Shown piece after piece: positions 1 through 7,160 of a stretch of DNA of 40,891 bases. How positions within the stretch are numbered: position 1 is the first letter of the stretch; every line of letters begins with the position of its first letter. Below the pieces are notes generated by a model that was given only the letters and a program-made list of their open reading frames with translations, had not been told where the DNA came from and did not search any database. A program made the position numbers and the translations under genes. This DNA is from Nanobdellota archaeon (GTDB taxonomy: Archaea; Nanobdellota; Nanobdellia; Woesearchaeales; JACPBV01), in NCBI GenBank assembly GCA_018813685.1, contig JAHJAV010000055.1, positions 1 to 40,891 on the forward strand. The letters are read 5' to 3'.

Positions 1-1
1 C

Positions 2-703
2 AGATTAAAGGAAGCATGCCAGGAGAAGGTTTCTAAGATATTGATTTTGGTTATGGACAGAGAAGAGGCTTATTTTGCTTTGCTGAAGAAGTATGGTTAT
101 GATCTATTGACAAGTATAAAAGGTAAGGTAAGGAAAAAAGGAATGGAGGAGAAGTCTGATGGGAATTTCTATCAGGATATCATAAAAAAAATAAGTGAGT
201 ATGTAACAAGATATGGAATAATCAATGTGATAATAGCGAGCCCTGCTTTCTGGAAAGAGGATCTGCTAAAAGAGATAAAGGATGATGAGCTAAGGAAAAA
301 GGTAGTTCTTGCTACATGCAATGCAACTGACAGGAATGGGATTGATGAAGTGCTTAGGAGGCCTGAAGTAAAGGCAGCTCTTCAGCAAGACAGGATATCT
401 AAAGAGATAGGTTTAGTGGAGGAGCTTCTGATAGAGATTGCCAAGAATAGTTTAGCGGTTTATGGATTAAAGGAAAGTGAGAATGCTGTTAATTTGGGTG
501 CTGTAAAGAATCTTTTGGTTACAGATGGAATGATACAAAAATCAAGAGAGAACCAGGATTATACCAAAATAGAAAATATGATGAAGATAGTGGATTCTAT
601 GAAAGGCTCTGTAAGCATAATATCTTCTGAGCATGAAGGTGGGAAGAAGCTGGATGGATTAGGGGGAATAGGGGCTATTTTGAGGTATAGGTTGAATTAT
701 TGA
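2..703 (+). CDS. pelA: mRNA surveillance protein pelota, 3' part (5' end outside window)
   Basis: Pelota (archaeal Dom34) recognises ribosomes stalled on mRNA and, with aEF1A or ABCE1, splits them. The reading frame is open from base 2, so the gene starts before the window; about 233 residues remain. What is visible is the eRF1-like central and C-terminal domains: the ILVMDREEAYFALL strand typical of domain 2, then NAVNLGAVKNLLVTD, and the C-terminal GGIGAILRYRL ending seen in the family. The ATG-like codons near base 41-53 are internal, because family residues (RLKEACQEKVSK) continue upstream of them. It ends 184 bases before acs and is followed by two perfect inverted repeats. Identification is by recalled family sequence; confidence is high. 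Confidence 0.93.
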   Translation, partial: RLKEACQEKVSKILILVMDREEAYFALLKKYGYDLLTSIKGKVRKKGMEEKSDGNFYQDIIKKISEYVTRYGIINVIIASPAFWKEDLLKEIKDDELRKKVVLATCNATDRNGIDEVLRRPEVKAALQQDRISKEIGLVEELLIEIAKNSLAVYGLKESENAVNLGAVKNLLVTDGMIQKSRENQDYTKIENMMKIVDSMKGSVSIISSEHEGGKKLDGLGGIGAILRYRLNY

Positions 704-708
704 GATTA

Positions 709-749
709 GAAAAAGACAAAAATAACATATAAAATAGTTTGTCTTTTTC
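709..749 (+). terminator. Hairpin with T-run after pelota
   Basis: A perfect 12-bp inverted repeat, GAAAAAGACAAA at 709-720 and TTTGTCTTTTTC at 738-749, has a 17-base loop and a T5 run inside the right arm. It begins 6 bases after the pelota stop codon. Position and U-tract suggest transcription termination. Confidence 0.55.
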
Positions 750-750
750 A

Positions 751-799
751 ATTTAGTTGAGGCTAAATAATAATGCTTTATTTATGCCCTCAACTAAAT
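751..799. repeat. Perfect 12-bp inverted repeat upstream of acs
   Basis: ATTTAGTTGAGG at 751-762 is matched exactly by CCTCAACTAAAT at 788-799, with a 25-base AT-rich spacer. It ends 11 bases before the acs TATA-like box, so it could be a regulator binding site for acs or a second transcription stop. Which of these cannot be told from sequence alone. Confidence 0.5.
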
Positions 800-810
800 A
801 TAGGCAAAAG

Positions 811-820
811 TTTTAAATAA
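811..820 (+). promoter_or_regulatory. TATA box of acs
   Basis: TTTTAAATAA preceded by a purine-rich stretch (GCAAAAG) resembles an archaeal BRE/TATA element. It would place the transcription start near 840-845, leaving a leader of about 45 bases with a strong GGAGG (874-878) before the ATG at 888. Confidence 0.55.
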
Positions 821-887
821 GATTGCTATTTCCAAATTTCTGTATTATTTAAAGGGGATTAATATATAAAATCGGAGGTAGAGTATA

Positions 888-2852
888 ATGTCAGAAGAAA
901 AAACTATAACGTCTATTTCAACAGAATCGAGGAAAATTCAGCCACCAACTGAGTTCAGTGAAAAGGCTTATGTTAAGAGTGAAGAAGAGTATAAGAAAAT
1001 ATATAATGAGTCTATAAAGGATCCTGCTGCGTTCTGGGCAAAGAAAGCAGAAGAGCTTCATTGGTTCAAAAAATGGGATTCTGTTTTTGAGTGGGACAAA
1101 GAGAATAGTAATTTTACTTGGTTCAAAGGCGGAAAGACAAATGTTTCATACAACTGCCTTGACAGAAATCTAAAATTATATGGTGACAAAGCAGCACTTA
1201 TCTGGCAGGGAGAGCCTGAAGATGATGTCAAGAAATATACCTATACTGAGCTACATAAGGAAGTATGCAGATTTGCGAATGTGCTTAGGAAGAAGGGAAT
1301 AAAGAAAGGAGACAGAATCTGTTTATATCTTCCGATGGTTCCTGAGCTTGCTATATCATTATTGGCTTGCTCAAGGATAGGGGCAATCCATTCTGTTGTT
1401 TTTGGAGGATTTAGCGCTGAATCATTAAAAGATAGAATACTTGACAGCACATGCAAGATGCTCATTACAGCTGACGGCGGCTATAGGTCAGGAAAGAAGA
1501 TTCATCTAAAGGCTACTGCAGATGAGGCAGTTTCAAAGTGCGACTGCATAGAGCATGTAATTGTGGTCAAAAGGACAAATACTGAGATAGAGATGAAAGA
1601 AGGAAGGGATTCTTACTGGGAAGATGATGTTAAAGCAAGTGACATAAAAGATACATGCGAGCCTGAGCATATGGATGCAGAAGATACATTATTTATATTG
1701 TATACTTCAGGAACAACTGGAAAGCCAAAAGGAGTTCTGCATACAACAGCTGGTTATCTTTTGTATGTTAACCAAACATTCAAGTATGTTTTTGACTATC
1801 ATCCAAAGGACATATATTGGTGCACTGCAGATATTGGATGGGTAACAGGGCATAGCTATATCGTTTATGGGCCATTGTCAAATGGAGCAACATCACTAAT
1901 GTTTGAAGGAGTGCCAACTTATCCAGATAATGACAGGTTTTGGCAGATCTGCGAGAAATTTAAGGTGAATATATTTTACACAGCACCGACAGCGATAAGG
2001 GCTATTGCAAGATTTGGTATAGACCCAATAAAGAAGCATGACTTGAGCTCATTAAAGTTATTGGGAACTGTTGGAGAACCAATAAACCCAGAAGCGTGGA
2101 TGTGGTATTATGATAATATTGGAAACAAGAAATGTCCAATAGTAGATACTTGGTGGCAGACAGAAACAGGCGGAATATTGATAACAACTTTGCCAGGAGC
2201 AATCACAATGAAGCCAAGCTGCGCAGGAAGGCCATTATTCGGCATTGAGCCAGTCATATTGAGAGAGGATGGTTCTGAAGCAGATGTAAATGAAGGCGGA
2301 TATCTAGTAATGAAAAAGCCATGGCCCGGATTGATGAGAACAGTATATGGTGACCATCAAAGATTTGTAGATACATATTGGTCAAGATTCCCTGGAAATT
2401 ATTTTGCAGGAGATGGCGCCAGGAAAGATGAAGATGGAGATATCTGGCTGATGGGAAGAATAGATGATGTAATCAATGTATCTGGTCATAGGATAGGAAC
2501 TGCAGAGGTTGAATCAGCTTTAGTTTCACATCCAAAAGTTGCTGAATCAGCTGTTGTTCCGATGCCGCATGAGATAAAAGGACAGGCACTATATGCATTC
2601 GTAACTCTTAACCAGGGTGTTGAAAAAACACAGGAGCTTATTGAAGAATTAAGGCAGCATGTTGCAAAAGAGATCGGACCAATAGCAAAGCCTGATAAGA
2701 TCCAGTTTGCAGATTCATTGCCTAAGACAAGATCCGGCAAGATAATGAGAAGAATATTAAAGATCATAGCTGCCGGTGGAACAGATGTAGGCAATACAAC
2801 AACATTGGCTGATCCGTCTGTTGTTGAGAACCTGTTGAAAGAAAGGCAATAA
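888..2852 (+). CDS. acs: Acetyl-CoA synthetase, AMP-forming
   Basis: Activates acetate with ATP to acetyl-AMP and then acetyl-CoA in the cytoplasm. The 654-residue length matches the family. Visible motifs are the nucleotide-binding loop YTSGTTGKPKG near residue 270, WWQTETGG, and the C-terminal PKTRSGKIMRR whose lysine (K618) is the adenylation catalytic residue and the usual acetylation control site. The start has GGAGG ten bases upstream. It stands alone between its own TATA box and a T-rich stop region. The next gene is a TrmB-like regulator in the same direction, a possible but unproven controller. AMP-forming Acs in a small-genome archaeon would let the cell use free acetate at the cost of two high-energy bonds. 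Confidence 0.97.
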   Translation: MSEEKTITSISTESRKIQPPTEFSEKAYVKSEEEYKKIYNESIKDPAAFWAKKAEELHWFKKWDSVFEWDKENSNFTWFKGGKTNVSYNCLDRNLKLYGDKAALIWQGEPEDDVKKYTYTELHKEVCRFANVLRKKGIKKGDRICLYLPMVPELAISLLACSRIGAIHSVVFGGFSAESLKDRILDSTCKMLITADGGYRSGKKIHLKATADEAVSKCDCIEHVIVVKRTNTEIEMKEGRDSYWEDDVKASDIKDTCEPEHMDAEDTLFILYTSGTTGKPKGVLHTTAGYLLYVNQTFKYVFDYHPKDIYWCTADIGWVTGHSYIVYGPLSNGATSLMFEGVPTYPDNDRFWQICEKFKVNIFYTAPTAIRAIARFGIDPIKKHDLSSLKLLGTVGEPINPEAWMWYYDNIGNKKCPIVDTWWQTETGGILITTLPGAITMKPSCAGRPLFGIEPVILREDGSEADVNEGGYLVMKKPWPGLMRTVYGDHQRFVDTYWSRFPGNYFAGDGARKDEDGDIWLMGRIDDVINVSGHRIGTAEVESALVSHPKVAESAVVPMPHEIKGQALYAFVTLNQGVEKTQELIEELRQHVAKEIGPIAKPDKIQFADSLPKTRSGKIMRRILKIIAAGGTDVGNTTTLADPSVVENLLKERQ

Positions 2853-2880
2853 TATTTTATAATTTCTTTTATTTTTATTT
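2853..2880 (+). terminator. T-rich terminator after acs
   Basis: Directly after the acs stop codon the sequence contains several T-runs (TTTT, TTTCTTTTATTTTTATTT). Archaeal RNA polymerase stops on such U-tracts even without a hairpin. Confidence 0.5.
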
Positions 2881-3183
2881 AAAAAAATGCTGATTCTTAC
2901 AGAAACCAGTTCAATTTAATGTGGAAACATTCTGAGAAATAACAGAGTCCACTGTCTCTGCCAATGTTGGCGGTTCTTTCTATTGATTTAATTTAATAAT
3001 AAAAAGATTGTTTTTTATCTCTAACATAGATTAAAATAAAGTATAAGAATAAACTATATTTTCTTTTTACACAATATTTAAATATAAGCTATACTTGGTA
3101 ATGTTTAATTGTTATAACTTTAGAGTTAAAATAAGATGTAACTTAAATTTGGTAAAAGTACTACGACATGGTAAAAAAACGTA
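2881..3183. other. Non-coding gap between acs and the TrmB-like gene
   Basis: I see no gene here. The stretch holds two small dyads in tandem, CAGAG/CTCTG (2943-2947 and 2956-2960) and GCCAA-TG-TTGGC (2960-2971), and an AT-rich block with a possible TATA element, AATATTTAAATATAAG, around 3071-3086. I found no tRNA-like T-loop and no box C/D pair. The dyads could be operator sites or the remains of a small RNA. Confidence 0.4.
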
Positions 3184-3252
3184 ACATATATTAAGTAGTA
3201 ATGGTTTTTTACCCCATGAAGAAGTAAAAAAGCTTCTTCCAAAAAAGGGGGT
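3184..3252 (+). promoter_or_regulatory. Promoter and folded leader of the TrmB-like gene
   Basis: A TATA-like ACATATATTAAG lies at 3184-3195. Downstream, GAAGAAG (3218-3224) pairs perfectly with CTTCTTC (3233-3239), and outer ACCCC (3211-3215) can pair with GGGGT (3248-3252), which is the purine-rich ribosome binding site before the ATG at 3261. If transcription starts upstream (a second TATA candidate is at 3071-3086), this fold would hide the ribosome binding site. If it starts near 3215, the outer stem would be lost. Confidence 0.4.
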
Positions 3253-3260
3253 GAATTTAG

Positions 3261-4067
3261 ATGATTGTAAAAGAAGAATTTTTAAGCAAATTGAGAAGGT
3301 ACTTCTCGTTAAACCTCTATGAGGTTAAGATATGGACTGCATTATTAAGCAGAGGGGTTTCAACAGCAGGCGAGCTTTCGGATATAGCAGATGTTCCAAG
3401 ATCAAGAAGCTATGATGTTCTTGAGAGTTTAGAGAAGAAAGGATTTGTTGTTATGAAACTTGGAAAGCCAATAAAATATCTGGCTGTTGCCCCACAGGAA
3501 GTTTTAGAGAGAGTAAAGAAGAATGTCAAAGAAGATGCTAAAGGCCAGATTGACAGATTAGAAGAGTTAAAGGGAACAGAAGTCATTGGTGAATTAAACC
3601 AATTGCATACACAAGGAGTAGAGCTTGTAGAGCCTTCTGATTTGAGCGGTTCCTTAAGAGGAAGACATAACCTGTATAATCATTTAGACCTTACAATAAA
3701 GAATGCTGAAGACAGTGTAACCTTGATGACAACTACCCAGGGATTTATAAGAAAAGTAGAGGGGTTGAAGCCAACTTTTGAGAAGATTAAGAAAAGAGGA
3801 GTAAAGATAAGGATTGCTGCTCCAATAACAAAAGATGCTATGAGCGCTGTTGATGAATTAAAAGGAATAGCAGAAGTAAGGCACACTGACAGCAAGGCAA
3901 GGTTTTGCATTGTTGACGGCAAAGAGCTTGTGTTTATGGTTTTAGATGATAAAGAAGTACATCCAACCTATGATGTTGGTGTATGGGTAAACACACCATT
4001 CTTTGCGCAGGCATTAGATACTTTGTTTGACTCTGCCTGGAAAGGGATGAAACCAATAGGGAAGTAA
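3261..4067 (+). CDS. TrmB-family transcriptional regulator
   Basis: A DNA-binding regulator of the archaeal TrmB type. Residues 15-75 form a winged helix-turn-helix (YEVKIWTALLSRGVSTAGELSDIADVPRSRSYDVLESLEKKGFV), followed by a short coiled helix rich in Lys/Glu (75-115) and a C-terminal sensor domain (about 120-265) resembling the phospholipase-D-like ligand fold of TrmB proteins. Many TrmB members sense sugars or metabolites, but the ligand here is unknown. The start is supported by GGGGGTG eight bases upstream. It is monocistronic, bounded upstream by the acs terminator and downstream by an intrinsic-type terminator covering its own stop codon. Control of acs or of the aro operon is possible from position only. 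Confidence 0.85.
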   Translation: MIVKEEFLSKLRRYFSLNLYEVKIWTALLSRGVSTAGELSDIADVPRSRSYDVLESLEKKGFVVMKLGKPIKYLAVAPQEVLERVKKNVKEDAKGQIDRLEELKGTEVIGELNQLHTQGVELVEPSDLSGSLRGRHNLYNHLDLTIKNAEDSVTLMTTTQGFIRKVEGLKPTFEKIKKRGVKIRIAAPITKDAMSAVDELKGIAEVRHTDSKARFCIVDGKELVFMVLDDKEVHPTYDVGVWVNTPFFAQALDTLFDSAWKGMKPIGK

Positions 4068-4090
4068 ATTCCTATTTTTTCTTTGTTTTT
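4055..4090 (+). terminator. Intrinsic-type terminator over the stop codon
   Basis: AATAGGGA (4055-4062) pairs with TTCCTATT (4069-4076) with one G-T pair. The loop AGTAAA contains the stop codon. The run TTTTTTCTTTGTTTTT follows immediately. It separates the regulator gene from the aromatic operon promoter. Confidence 0.6.
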
Positions 4091-4107
4091 ATAATAAAAT
4101 TTATATA
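4090..4107 (+). promoter_or_regulatory. TATA region of the aromatic operon
   Basis: TATAATAAA (4090-4098) and TTTATATA (4100-4107) are overlapping archaeal TATA candidates. With the usual spacing of about 26-27 bases they place transcription starts near 4120 and near 4130. These are just before the ATG at 4123 and the in-frame ATG at 4132 of the leader ORF. The leader ORF would thus be read from the very 5' end of the transcript. Confidence 0.6.
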
Positions 4108-4122
4108 TTGGAGCGTATTACC

Positions 4123-4209
4123 ATGTATAAAATGATAGTGCTAGAGAGAATAAATGCTGTTTTGGATGAGTTCTTTCTAGATAGAAGCTGCTACTTTTAC
4201 TTTTGGTAA
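4123..4209 (+). CDS. Putative aromatic-rich leader peptide of the aro-phe operon
   Basis: A 28-codon ORF (25 codons if it starts at the in-frame ATG 4132). It has Phe-Phe at residues 17-18 and ends Cys-Tyr-Phe-Tyr-Phe-Trp followed by TAA, so five successive aromatic codons covering all three aromatic amino acids precede the stop. It sits alone between a TATA box and the first gene of an operon that makes Phe and Tyr precursors and phenylalanyl-tRNA synthetase. The stop codon overlaps the left arm of a hairpin. This is the arrangement of bacterial leader peptides such as those of trp, pheA and pheST, where ribosome stalling at control codons sets downstream expression. I see no conserved domain. 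An alternative is a small functional protein or a chance ORF, but the codon run makes chance unlikely. Confidence 0.6.
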   Translation: MYKMIVLERINAVLDEFFLDRSCYFYFW

Positions 4210-4262
4210 GTCTCTGGGTTAGTCAGCTCAGGAGACTTCATTGTTCAACTTTTTATTCTTTT
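4208..4262 (+). promoter_or_regulatory. Hairpin and U-tract after the leader peptide (candidate attenuator)
   Basis: AAGTCTC (4208-4214, overlapping the TAA) pairs perfectly with GAGACTT (4232-4238) around a 17-base loop. A U-rich tract CTTTTTATTCTTTT (4249-4262) follows after 10 bases, suited to archaeal termination. A competing pairing exists: AGCTGCTA in the leader codons (4186-4193) with TAG-T-CAGCT (4220-4228), one T bulged. Which state allows read-through cannot be decided from sequence. Confidence 0.5.
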
Positions 4263-4295
4263 AAGGCCAAAAAGGAGTAGACAGGATAATACAAA

Positions 4296-4314
4296 GAAAA
4301 AGCTTTGCTTTTTC
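4296..4314. repeat. Short hairpin GAAAAAGC-TTT-GCTTTTTC
   Basis: A perfect 8-bp stem with a TTT loop, 65 bases before the first structural gene. The 17-base core (4297-4313) recurs exactly at 31004-31020 inside the ribosomal cluster, so it may be a dispersed repeat or a recurrent RNA signal. Confidence 0.55.
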
Positions 4315-4378
4315 AAAAAGTTTAAAAAGATAAGGTCATAAAAATGGAATAAGTAAACAAAATCAATAAGGAGAGAAA

Positions 4379-5197
4379 ATGGAACAAAAACTCATAGAAA
4401 AACTCGAAAAGCAGGCATTGCAGATCAGAATGGATGTGCTAGAGATGATAACAGAAGCTAAATCCGGGCATCCTGGCGGGTCGTTGTCTGCTGTTGATAT
4501 AATGACAGTGCTATACTTCCATAAGATGAGGTATAATCCTAAGAAGCCTAAGTGGGAAGATAGAGATAGGTTTGTGCTTAGCAAAGGGCATGCTTGCCCT
4601 GCATTATATGCTTGTTTAGCGAGAAGCGGTTATTTTCCATTGGCTAAATTAAAGACACTCAGAAAGATAGGATCTTGTCTGCAGGGACATCCTGAATCAA
4701 ATAAATGCTCTGGAATAGAGGCATCTACTGGGCCTCTTGGACAGGGATTGAGCTTTGCAAATGGTGTAGGCCTAGCGGGAAAGCTTGATAAGAAAGATTA
4801 CAAAGTGTATGTTATGCTGGGAGATGGTGAAGTGCAGGAAGGAAATATATGGGAAGCTGCAATGTTAGCTGCACATTACAAGCTGAATAATGTGATTGTA
4901 TTTTTAGACCATAACAGATTACAGATCGATGGTGAGCTGAAAGATGTGATGAATATAGAACCGATAAAGGATAAGTTTTCAGCGTTTGGATGGCATACTA
5001 TTGAGATAAACGGACATGATTTCAAAGAGATATTAAATGCACTGGATGAAGCAGATAAGGTAAAAGATAAGCCAATAATGATAATAGCAAATACAATAAA
5101 ATCAAAAGGTGTGGATTATATGGAAAACAAAGCAGAGTGGCATGGAAAGGCCCCTACTCAGGATCAGCTGAAAGAAGCGCTTGCGGAGTTGGTTTAA
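4379..5197 (+). CDS. Transketolase, N-terminal subunit
   Basis: The thiamine-diphosphate-binding half of a split transketolase, which moves two-carbon units between sugar phosphates and yields erythrose 4-phosphate. At 272 residues it matches the N-terminal subunit of two-gene transketolases in archaea. Motifs: SGHPGGSLSAVD (29-40), SKGHACPALYA (68-78), and the TPP/metal motif GDGEVQEGNIWEAAM from residue 148. The start has AAGGAGA just upstream. The partner subunit begins on the base after its stop codon. Heading the aromatic operon, its likely job is supplying E4P to DAHP synthase, since many archaea lack a full pentose phosphate pathway. Confidence in identity is very high; the pathway role is inferred from context. 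Confidence 0.95.
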   Translation: MEQKLIEKLEKQALQIRMDVLEMITEAKSGHPGGSLSAVDIMTVLYFHKMRYNPKKPKWEDRDRFVLSKGHACPALYACLARSGYFPLAKLKTLRKIGSCLQGHPESNKCSGIEASTGPLGQGLSFANGVGLAGKLDKKDYKVYVMLGDGEVQEGNIWEAAMLAAHYKLNNVIVFLDHNRLQIDGELKDVMNIEPIKDKFSAFGWHTIEINGHDFKEILNALDEADKVKDKPIMIIANTIKSKGVDYMENKAEWHGKAPTQDQLKEALAELV

Positions 5198-6130
5198 ATG
5201 GCAGAGCTGAAAGCTACAAGAGACGGATATGGAGAAGGGCTTGTTGAAGCTGGAAAGAATGAAAGTGTGGTAGCGTTAGATGCTGATCTGGCAGAATCTA
5301 CAAGATCAATAAAGTTCAAGGAGAAATATCCTTTGCGGTTTTTTGATGTGGGTATAGCTGAGCAGAACCTTGTTGCAACAGCTGCTGGCCTTGCTGCATC
5401 TGGGAAGATACCTTTTGCGTCTAGCTTTGCTGTGTTTATTACAGGAAGGGCTTATGACCAGATAAGGCTTAATGCAGGAATCTCGCATCTCAATATGAAA
5501 ATTGTAGGGTCTCATGCCGGTTTATTGACAGGAGAAGATGGTGCTTCACATCAATCGTTAGAAGATATTTCATTGATGAGGGGAATACCTGGTATGGTAG
5601 TGATACAACCTTGTGATTTTGTTGAGGCGAAAAAGGCAACAATCGAGATTGCAAAATATAAGGGGCCTGTCTATCTTAGGTTATCTCGAGGTAAGGTTCC
5701 TGTAATCAATGATGAAAATTATAAGTTTGAGATTGGAAAAGGGATTATGCTGAAGCAGGGAAAGGATATTGCGATAATTGCAACAGGCGCTTTAGTAAAT
5801 GAAGCTTTAATTGCCAGTGATATGCTGAAAGAAAAAGGGATTGGTGCAAGAGTGATAAATATCCATACGATAAAGCCGATTGATAAAGAGATTATAATTA
5901 AGGCTGCTAAAGAAACTGGATGTGTGATAACAGCAGAAGACCACAGCATATACGGCGGATTAGGTAGTGCTGTTGCAGAGATACTTGCTGAGAACTGTCC
6001 AACTAAAATGCACAGGATAGGTGTTAATGATAAATTTGGCGAGTCAGGAGAGCCATCTGAGCTTTACAAGAAATATGGATTAACAGCTGAAGATATAGTT
6101 AAGGCTGCTGAAAAATTGTTAAAAAAATAA
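5198..6130 (+). CDS. Transketolase, C-terminal subunit
   Basis: The pyrimidine-binding and C-terminal domains of split transketolase (310 residues). It contains [10 protein letters not shown], the conserved [19 protein letters not shown] segment carrying the catalytic glutamate that activates the cofactor, [16 protein letters not shown], and a C-terminal domain with [19 protein letters not shown]. It must pair with the preceding gene to form the active site, and the genes abut (TAA then ATG), which fits co-translation in equal amounts. The split form could in principle be a DXP-synthase-like relative, but the N-half motifs fit transketolase. Confidence 0.95.
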   Translation: MAELKATRDGYGEGLVEAGKNESVVALDADLAESTRSIKFKEKYPLRFFDVGIAEQNLVATAAGLAASGKIPFASSFAVFITGRAYDQIRLNAGISHLNMKIVGSHAGLLTGEDGASHQSLEDISLMRGIPGMVVIQPCDFVEAKKATIEIAKYKGPVYLRLSRGKVPVINDENYKFEIGKGIMLKQGKDIAIIATGALVNEALIASDMLKEKGIGARVINIHTIKPIDKEIIIKAAKETGCVITAEDHSIYGGLGSAVAEILAENCPTKMHRIGVNDKFGESGEPSELYKKYGLTAEDIVKAAEKLLKK

Positions 6131-6146
6131 ATTAACGGAGGATAAG

Positions 6147-7160
6147 ATGATAATTGTATTAAAACCAAGGGCAAAGGAAAGTGAGGTTAAGGCTGTTGCT
6201 GAAAAGATAAAAAAGATGGGGCTTAAGCCGCATGTTTCAATGGGTGTAGAGAGAACAATAATAGGCGCAATAGGTGATGAATCATTGCTAAAAGAAGATC
6301 AGCTGAAAGCAATGGCTGTTGTAGAAAAGGTATTGCCCATAATGAAACCTTACAAATTAGTTTCAAGAGAGTTTCAAAAAGAAAATACTATAATTAAAGT
6401 AGGGGATGTAAAGATAGGCACAAATGATATTATTGTGATGGCTGGCCCATGCGCTGTTGAGAGTGAAAAACAGGTTATTGAAACTGCTAAAGCTGTAAAG
6501 AAAGCAGGAGGCCATATATTCAGAGGGGGAGCATTCAAACCAAGAACATCCCCATATTCATTCCAGGGAATGGGTGAGGAAGGATTAAAGTTATTAGCAA
6601 AAGCTAGAAATGTAACTGGAATGCCTATTGTGACAGAAGTCATGGATACAGCAGATGTTCCTTTGGTAGCGGATTATGCTGATATACTACAGGTAGGAAC
6701 AAGGAATATGCAGAACTTCAATCTGCTTAAGGCAGTCGGTAAAGTGAACAAGCCTGTAATGCTAAAGAGGGGATTAGCTGCTACATTAAATGAGTTTTTG
6801 ATGGCTGCTGAATATATCATGGCAGAAGGGAACCATAATGTAATATTATGCGAGAGAGGGATAAGAACATTTTGCACACATACAAGAAACACACTGGATT
6901 TGAATATTATTCCCATAATAAAGAAAGAGAGCCACCTTCCAATTATAGTTGATCCTTCGCATGGAACAGGGAATTATTCATTAGTTAGTCCAATGAGCAA
7001 GGCAGCTATTGCTTGCGGAGCAGATGGATTGATGATAGAAGTACATTCAAATCCAGAAGAAGCGACGTCAGATGGCGATCAGAGTTTGACGCCAAAGAGC
7101 TTTGCAAAACTGATGGAAGAGTTAAGGTCAGTTGCAAAAGCAGTAGGAAGAAGGTTATGA
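6147..7160 (+). CDS. aroF: 3-deoxy-7-phosphoheptulonate (DAHP) synthase
   Basis: Condenses phosphoenolpyruvate with erythrose 4-phosphate, the first step of the shikimate pathway. At 337 residues it is the type I-beta form: a ferredoxin-like N-terminal domain (about 1-70, [17 protein letters not shown]) often involved in feedback control, then a (beta/alpha)8 barrel with MAGPCAVES (metal-binding Cys), [24 protein letters not shown] and [12 protein letters not shown] clear GGAGG precedes the ATG. It follows the transketolase genes that make its substrate and overlaps aroB by ATGA. The N-terminal domain suggests allosteric inhibition by an aromatic amino acid, but the effector is unknown. Confidence 0.96.
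   Translation: MIIVLKPRAKESEVKAVAEKIKKMGLKPHVSMGVERTIIGAIGDESLLKEDQLKAMAVVEKVLPIMKPYKLVSREFQKENTIIKVGDVKIGTNDIIVMAGPCAVESEKQVIETAKAVKKAGGHIFRGGAFKPRTSPYSFQGMGEEGLKLLAKARNVTGMPIVTEVMDTADVPLVADYADILQVGTRNMQNFNLLKAVGKVNKPVMLKRGLAATLNEFLMAAEYIMAEGNHNVILCERGIRTFCTHTRNTLDLNIIPIIKKESHLPIIVDPSHGTGNYSLVSPMSKAAIACGADGLMIEVHSNPEEATSDGDQSLTPKSFAKLMEELRSVAKAVGRRL

Noticed and set aside
2881-3183. Possible box C/D or H/ACA RNA after acs
   Set aside because: I could not find a box C (RTGATGA) with a matching D box or an ACA after a suitable hairpin; only short dyads remain.
3216-3227. Three-codon Met-Lys-Lys-stop as a regulatory leader peptide
   Set aside because: It is too short to judge and lies wholly in a stem arm; it is mentioned only as part of the folded leader.
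7013-7156. Upstream extension of the aroB frame into aroF
   Set aside because: The residues before 7157 are Arg/Ser-rich shadow sequence of aroF and unlike any AroB N-terminus; ATG 7157 with an upstream GGAAGAAGG fits the family.
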